Of a DNA stretch of 7,030 nt, positions 1 through 4,268 are shown piece after piece. Made by a program: the position numbers and the translations under genes. The stretch comes from JAJPJX01 sp964568355 (lineage in GTDB: Bacteria; Acidobacteriota; Terriglobia; Bryobacterales; Bryobacteraceae). The DNA is taken from the NCBI GenBank assembly GCA_964568355.1, contig CAZMRK010000082.1, positions 1 through 7,030 of the forward strand. The letters run 5' to 3'. Each line of letters begins with the position of its first letter. Within the stretch, counting starts at the first letter, position 1. The notes under the pieces were generated by a model. That model was not told the origin of the DNA, searched no databases, and saw only the letters and a program-made list of their open reading frames with translations.

Positions 1-1012
1 CGGCGAGGTGCTGGCGATGGTCAGCCGGCCCACCTTCGATCCCAACCAGTTCGCCGGCGGGATCAATGCCGCGGCCTGGGCCGAGATCGCCCAGAATCCC
101 GCCAAACCGCTCCTCAACCGCGCCATCCAGGGCCAGCTCGCCCCCGGATCGACGTTCAAGCCGCTCATGGCCCTGATGGGTCTCGAAACAGGCACGATCG
201 ACGATCAATTCACGGTCGGATGTCCCGGTGGTGCAAGCTTTTACGGCCATTATTTCAAGTGCTGGCAAAAGGGTGGGCACGGAAGGATCTCGCTTCACAG
301 GGCGATCGTACAGTCCTGCGATGTCTACTTTTATAACGTCGGCAATCGCGCCGGAATCGACCGCATTGCGCAGTACGCGCACGAGTTCGGCTTAGGTGAA
401 AAGACCGGGGTCGATTTGCCTCATGAGGCGTCCGGGGTCGTTCCTTCTACCCAATGGAAAATGCGGAACTTCCGGCAAAAATGGTATGCCGGCGAGACCA
501 TTTCCGTCTCCATCGGCCAGGGGGCGCTGACGGTGACCCCGCTGCAACTGGCCCGGGCTACCGGCGGCCTGGCGGTCGGCGGTGTCTGGCAGGTCCCCCA
601 CTTATTGAGAAGCCTGACCGGGAAAGAAAAGCCCCGCTCCTTTCGCGTGGATCCGGAAAACGTGGCCAAAGTGGTAGACGGCATGTGCGGTGTGGTGAAC
701 GAAGGCGGCGGCACCGGCGGGCGCGCCAGACTCCCCGGCATCGAGGTTTGCGGGAAGACCGGGAGCGCCCAGTTGGCTTCGAATCAATTCCTCAAGAGCG
801 CCGGACACGGACGCACGCTTCGCGACAACTCCTGGTTCGTCGGCTTCGCTCCTCGCCAGCCGGAGATCGTGGTCGCGGCCCTGTACGAGAATGGTGAACA
901 CGGATACCTCTCCGCGCCGGTGGTGCGTGATGTGATCAAAGCTTATTTCGACAAAAAGGCCCGCCGGGCTGGAACCAGGCCCGCCAGTTCCCCGCCTCCT
1001 CAGATACACTAA
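1..1012 (+). CDS. mrdA: Penicillin-binding protein 2 (elongation-specific peptidoglycan transpeptidase), upstream paralogue, 5' partial
   Basis: This is the C-terminal transpeptidase domain of a class B penicillin-binding protein of the PBP2 type, which cross-links peptide stems of peptidoglycan in the periplasm during lateral wall growth. The reading frame is open to the window edge (first whole codon at 2). The N-terminal anchor and pedestal domain therefore lie upstream, and a start inside the window is not credible. The catalytic serine motif STFK is at 149-160, the second motif SCD at 314-322, and the third motif KTG at 755-763, followed by Ser (the downstream copy has Thr). The family stretch SIGQGALTVTPLQLA is present. 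By eye about two thirds of residues match the next gene, with collinear spacing of 1867 bp. Differences include one extra Gly before the TG ahead of KTG, a one-residue longer loop after KTG, one missing Ser, and a shorter tail ending in a Pro-rich stretch. All active-site motifs are intact, so it looks functional and not a decaying copy. Confidence 0.93.
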   Translation, partial: GEVLAMVSRPTFDPNQFAGGINAAAWAEIAQNPAKPLLNRAIQGQLAPGSTFKPLMALMGLETGTIDDQFTVGCPGGASFYGHYFKCWQKGGHGRISLHRAIVQSCDVYFYNVGNRAGIDRIAQYAHEFGLGEKTGVDLPHEASGVVPSTQWKMRNFRQKWYAGETISVSIGQGALTVTPLQLARATGGLAVGGVWQVPHLLRSLTGKEKPRSFRVDPENVAKVVDGMCGVVNEGGGTGGRARLPGIEVCGKTGSAQLASNQFLKSAGHGRTLRDNSWFVGFAPRQPEIVVAALYENGEHGYLSAPVVRDVIKAYFDKKARRAGTRPASSPPPQIH

Positions 1013-2870
1013 GAGAGCAGGCCGATTCGTGTCCTTTTCTCCCCCAAGTTCCGAGAAATACCTGATCACGGGAATCCGTGACGACACCAAAATCCCTACG
1101 CCCCGGATCGCGATGGTCCAGTATGCAACGGTGGCCGTCTTCCTCTTCCTGACCGGCGGATTTTGGGTCTTGCAGATCCAGAATCCGGATTTCTACAACG
1201 AACAGGCCGAGCGCAACCGGGTCCGCTCGATCCCGATCCTGGCGCCCAGGGGGAAGATCCTCGATCGTGACGGCCGGGTGATCGTGGACAATCATTCTTC
1301 TTTCAGCCTGATTCTCTCGCGCGAAACGCTCAAAACCGAGCACCTGCCCCAGATTGCCGAAGGTCTGAAGCTCGACTATGAAGATCTGCAGTATCGCTTG
1401 AAGCGTTTCGCCGGACGGCCCCGGTATCAGCCCATCGTGGTGAAAGAGGAGCTCACGCCGGAGGACCTGGCTTTCGTCGAAGCCCATCGCGACTACTTTC
1501 CGGAGATGGAGGTGATCCACTCCCAGCGGCGCCTCTACCCGCAAAACGGCATGATGGCTCACGTCATCGGCTACACCGGCGAGGTCAGTGAACAGGAACT
1601 GGATTCGCCGGAGTATGCCATGTACAGCCCCGGCGACGTCATCGGCAAGTTCGGCATCGAGCGCCAGTACAACGACATTCTGATGGGGAGGGATGGGCAG
1701 CGCCAGGCGCTGGTCGACAACCGCGGCCGCGAGCGCGAGGTGCTCGGAACCAAAGAAGCCGTGCCCGGGAAAAATCTCCAGCTCACGCTCGACCTGGATT
1801 TGCAGGCAGTGGCGGAGCTGGCGATGGAAGGCCGTAACGGCGCGGTGGTCGCGCTCGATCCGCGCAACGGCGAAGTGCTGGCGATGGTCAGCCGCCCATC
1901 TTACGACCCCAACAAGTTTGCGGTGCGGATCAAGCCCGCCGACTGGAAAGAGATTGCCGAAAATCCGGCCCATCCCCTGATGAATAAGGCCATTCAGGCT
2001 CAACAGGCTCCGGGCTCAACCTTCAAGCCGATGCTGGCTCTGGCGGCCCTGGAATCGGGCACGATCGACGATCACTTCAGCGTGCATTGCCCTGGTGGAG
2101 CAAGCTTTTACGGTCATTATTATAAGTGTCACTTAAAGAGTGGCCACGGAGGTGTTTCTTTACGCAGGGGAATCGCTCAATCATGCGACGTCTATTTCTA
2201 CAACGTCGGGAACCGGACGGGGATCGATAAGGCCGCCTGGTTCGCTCACGAGTTTGGATTGGGCAGCAAAACCGGGATCGATTTGCCGCACGAGGCCGAA
2301 GGCATAGTCCCCTCCCCGCAGTGGAAAATGCGTACGTTCCGCCAGAGATGGTACGTCGGCGAAATGATCTCGGTATCCATTGGCCAAGGCGCTTTGACGG
2401 TCACGCCGCTGCAACTGGCCCGTGCCATCGCGGGCATCACCCAGAGCGGCCACTGGTATACTCCCCACTTGCGACGGAGTGATACCGGCAAGTTGCCGAC
2501 CCACAGCCTGAAGCTCGACCCCCAGCACGTGGAGGACGTCATCGGCGGGATGTATGCCGTCGTGAACGAAGGAGGTACCGGCGTACGGGCGCGCATTCCG
2601 GGGCTGGAGGTTTGTGGCAAGACGGGCACGGCGCAATTGGCCTCGAACGCTTATCTCAAGGGAAATCGCAGCCACACAATGAAAGACAACGCCTGGTTCG
2701 TCGGCTTTGCTCCGCGGCAGTCTCCGGAGATCGTGGTGGCCGCGCTGTTTGAAAACGGGGAAGAAGGGCCGCTGGCCGCCCCCATTGTCCGGGACGTTTT
2801 GAAGGCCTATTTCGACAAGCGGGCGCGCCGCAACGCGGAACTGAATCGCCGGCGTACGGCGACCACGGCC
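8..2870 (+). repeat. Diverged tandem duplication of the PBP2 gene (unit about 1.87 kb)
   Basis: Equivalent positions in the two PBP2 genes are a constant 1867 bp apart over several hundred bases: 8 and 1875, 149 and 2016, 233 and 2100, 314 and 2181, 539 and 2406. The offset becomes 1864 at the KTG codons (755 and 2619) because of a one-codon indel. Short perfect matches remain in a background of many synonymous changes: 20 nt at 8-27 versus 1875-1894, 14 nt at 233-246 versus 2100-2113, and 17 nt at 539-555 versus 2406-2422. Only the visible half of the first copy can be compared. If the first copy is full length, its start would lie roughly 840 nt before the window. Confidence 0.88.
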
Positions 2871-2918
2871 AAGGTCCATGCGTTCCAGGGGATGGGGCTG
2901 CCGGGGGCCGGGTTCTGA
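1029..2918 (+). CDS. mrdA: Penicillin-binding protein 2 (elongation-specific peptidoglycan transpeptidase), downstream paralogue, complete
   Basis: A 629-residue class B penicillin-binding protein, close to the length of E. coli PBP2 (633). It is the DD-transpeptidase partner of RodA. The short cytoplasmic N-terminus (about 1-28) is followed by one membrane anchor (about 29-48). The non-catalytic pedestal has the conserved PRGKILDRDG segment (73-82), and the transpeptidase domain begins near residue 260. Catalytic motifs are S330-T-F-K333, S385-C-D387 and K531-T-G533. C354, C367, H373 and C386 resemble a structural zinc site. The GTG at 1029 is chosen because the next in-frame start, ATG 1113, would begin right at the membrane anchor and lose the KIP-type N-terminus I associate with relatives. 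The Shine-Dalgarno sequence is weak (AGAG/CAGG at 1014-1021). The gap to the upstream stop is 16 nt, so expression probably depends on the operon, possibly by translational coupling. The rodA start follows one base after its stop. Confidence 0.96.
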   Translation: MSFSPPSSEKYLITGIRDDTKIPTPRIAMVQYATVAVFLFLTGGFWVLQIQNPDFYNEQAERNRVRSIPILAPRGKILDRDGRVIVDNHSSFSLILSRETLKTEHLPQIAEGLKLDYEDLQYRLKRFAGRPRYQPIVVKEELTPEDLAFVEAHRDYFPEMEVIHSQRRLYPQNGMMAHVIGYTGEVSEQELDSPEYAMYSPGDVIGKFGIERQYNDILMGRDGQRQALVDNRGREREVLGTKEAVPGKNLQLTLDLDLQAVAELAMEGRNGAVVALDPRNGEVLAMVSRPSYDPNKFAVRIKPADWKEIAENPAHPLMNKAIQAQQAPGSTFKPMLALAALESGTIDDHFSVHCPGGASFYGHYYKCHLKSGHGGVSLRRGIAQSCDVYFYNVGNRTGIDKAAWFAHEFGLGSKTGIDLPHEAEGIVPSPQWKMRTFRQRWYVGEMISVSIGQGALTVTPLQLARAIAGITQSGHWYTPHLRRSDTGKLPTHSLKLDPQHVEDVIGGMYAVVNEGGTGVRARIPGLEVCGKTGTAQLASNAYLKGNRSHTMKDNAWFVGFAPRQSPEIVVAALFENGEEGPLAAPIVRDVLKAYFDKRARRNAELNRRRTATTAKVHAFQGMGLPGAGF

Positions 2919-2919
2919 T

Positions 2920-4011
2920 ATGTCACGCTATCTGTCCGTTCGGGATATCGATTGGACGCTGCTGGTCATCGTGCTCGCGATCTGCTCGATCGGGGTGCTG
3001 CAGATCTATAGCGCCACTCGCGGCACCGTCTGGCAGGATGCCTGGTGGAAACAGATCCTCTACATTGCCGGCGGTCTGCTGCTGATGTGGATCTGCCTGT
3101 CGATCGACTACCACTCAATGATGAACTATGTGCCGTGGATGTATGTGCTTTCCGTGGCGGCACTTTTGGCGACTTTCTTGATCGGAAAGCAGGTTTTTGG
3201 TTCACGGCGCTGGATTCCGCTGTTCGCCGGCAACCGGTTGCAGGTATCGGAATTCGTCAAACTGGTGATAGTATTGTTGGTAGCTCGTTTTCTAACTGAA
3301 CTGAAGGTGGATCAGTTGGAAGCACGGGACATGCTCAAGATCTCGGGGATGGTTGCCATACCGTGGTTTCTGGTATTCAAGCAGCCGGATTTCGGGACTT
3401 CCATGACGTATGTTCCGATTTTGATCGTTGGGCTGTTTCTGGCCGGGATGCGATGGAAATACATGGCGACCATCCTGATCGTCTGTATGTTGGTGTTGCC
3501 GGTCGGATTTCGTTTCCTGAAGGATTATCAGAAGGCCCGATTGGTGAATTTCATGAATCCGGACAACGACCCTCGGGGTACCGGATATCAGATGATCCAA
3601 TCCAAGATTGCGGTAGGCGCCGGTGGGATGTGGGGCAAAGGAGTCACCAAGGGTTCCCAGACGCAACTCCGGTTTCTTCCGGTCCCGCATACGGATTTCA
3701 TTTTTTCGGCATTTGCCGAAGAGCATGGGTTTGTTGGCGTAGTCGTTGTGTTAGCCCTGTATTTTGTGTTGATTATGCAAACGGTGCAGAATGCTCAGAC
3801 TGCTCCGGACAGGGCGGGCATGTACATCTGCATGGGTGTAGCTGCCCTTTGGTTGTTTCACGTGCTGGTAAACGTCGGGATGGTAGTGGGGCGAATGCCG
3901 ATCACCGGGATCCCGCTTCCGCTCATGAGTGCCGGCGGCTCCAGTATTTGGTCAAATTTTATGTTGTTGGGGCTGGTGCATAATGTCCGCCTCAGAAGAT
4001 TTGTGAATTGA
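2920..4011 (+). CDS. rodA: RodA, SEDS-family peptidoglycan glycosyltransferase
   Basis: A 363-residue polytopic membrane protein (E. coli RodA is 370) of the SEDS family, which polymerises lipid II into glycan strands with PBP2 as partner. About ten hydrophobic segments span the protein, the first at about residues 11-30. Family signatures are GSRRW at 94-98, QVSEF at 108-112 (QPSE is usual; Val replaces Pro), QPDFG at 155-159, and the MNPDNDPRGTGYQMIQSKIA region. HTDFIF follows, with D259 in the position of the essential catalytic Asp (E. coli D262), and the C-terminal block is GIPLPLMSAGGSS. The open frame reaches back to ATG 2878, which would overlap the PBP2 gene by 41 nt. ATG 2920, one base after the PBP2 stop, gives the usual RodA N-terminus and is preferred. 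The upstream G-rich run at 2903-2907 is a poor ribosome binding site, so coupling to PBP2 translation is likely. GC content falls to about 51% (hand count) from about 3241 to the gene end. Confidence 0.96.
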   Translation: MSRYLSVRDIDWTLLVIVLAICSIGVLQIYSATRGTVWQDAWWKQILYIAGGLLLMWICLSIDYHSMMNYVPWMYVLSVAALLATFLIGKQVFGSRRWIPLFAGNRLQVSEFVKLVIVLLVARFLTELKVDQLEARDMLKISGMVAIPWFLVFKQPDFGTSMTYVPILIVGLFLAGMRWKYMATILIVCMLVLPVGFRFLKDYQKARLVNFMNPDNDPRGTGYQMIQSKIAVGAGGMWGKGVTKGSQTQLRFLPVPHTDFIFSAFAEEHGFVGVVVVLALYFVLIMQTVQNAQTAPDRAGMYICMGVAALWLFHVLVNVGMVVGRMPITGIPLPLMSAGGSSIWSNFMLLGLVHNVRLRRFVN

Positions 4012-4159
4012 AATTGTTGGGAGCCCGGTGAGTACTCTCGGGAGGACGGGCGGCAAGAGCGCTCCCTTTCGAAAGAGGAATGGTTCCCCGGGCTGGTTGG
4101 GCGTTGCAGCAGGTAAGTCACTCCGTCCGATCAGCCAGCGTGAGCTTTTAAAAGTTTTG

Positions 4160-4173
4160 GCATTCCGGAATGC
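4160..4173. repeat. 14-bp perfect palindrome in the ribonuclease leader
   Basis: GCATTCCGGAATGC reads the same on both strands. Its core TTCCGGA recurs at 4191-4197, 28 bp downstream. The pair could be a binding site for a dimeric regulator or part of RNA folding in the leader. No regulator is identified, and short palindromes occur by chance in GC-rich DNA. Confidence 0.4.
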
Positions 4174-4256
4174 GCGGCAGGTCCGCCGACTTCCGGATGA
4201 AAAACCCACGCAGGGTGTCCTCGTTCCTCCTACTGTGAGCTCATCCAGAGCCCCAC

Positions 4257-4263
4257 GGAGGAG
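4257..4263 (+). promoter_or_regulatory. Ribosome binding site of the ribonuclease gene
   Basis: GGAGGAG lies 5 nt before ATG 4269, a near-ideal Shine-Dalgarno sequence that fixes this start. TCCTCC at 4225-4230 is exactly complementary to GGAGGA 4257-4262 across a 26-nt loop, so the site could be masked by a leader hairpin. Confidence 0.8.
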
Positions 4264-4268
4264 TTTCC

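Larger units (their letters stand above)
4012..4268 (+). promoter_or_regulatory. Non-coding leader between rodA and the ribonuclease gene, rich in inverted repeats
   Basis: This 257-nt stretch has no convincing gene. It carries several short perfect palindromes: GAGTACTC (4030-4037), GAGCGCTC (4057-4064), CTTTCGAAAG (4066-4075), CTTTTAAAAG (4145-4154), GCATTCCGGAATGC (4160-4173) and TGAGCTCA (4236-4243). Two longer-range pairings are mutually exclusive: GGGAGC 4019-4024 with GCTCCC 4061-4066, and AGCCCGG 4022-4028 with CCGGGCT 4088-4094. The first, followed by only three T, is a weak terminator candidate for the rodA operon. I found no clear -35/-10 pair, though the length suggests that a promoter for the ribonuclease gene lies here. 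It does not match the core motifs of the SRP RNA, RNase P RNA or c-di-GMP riboswitches that I know. Its role as a leader is inferred from position. Confidence 0.5.

Noticed and set aside
936..2003. 355-codon open frame on the - strand across the two PBP2 genes
   Set aside because: It is an antisense shadow of the strongly supported PBP2 genes, with no independent start signal or recognisable domain.
2878..2919. Upstream ATG 2878 as the rodA start
   Set aside because: It would add 14 Gly/Arg-rich residues and overlap the PBP2 gene by 41 nt. ATG 2920 gives the usual RodA N-terminus.
4019..4069. Intrinsic terminator for the rodA operon (GGGAGC/GCTCCC then TTT)
   Set aside because: The stem is only 6 bp, encloses 36 nt, and is followed by just three T. 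It is too weak to call and is kept only as a leader pairing.
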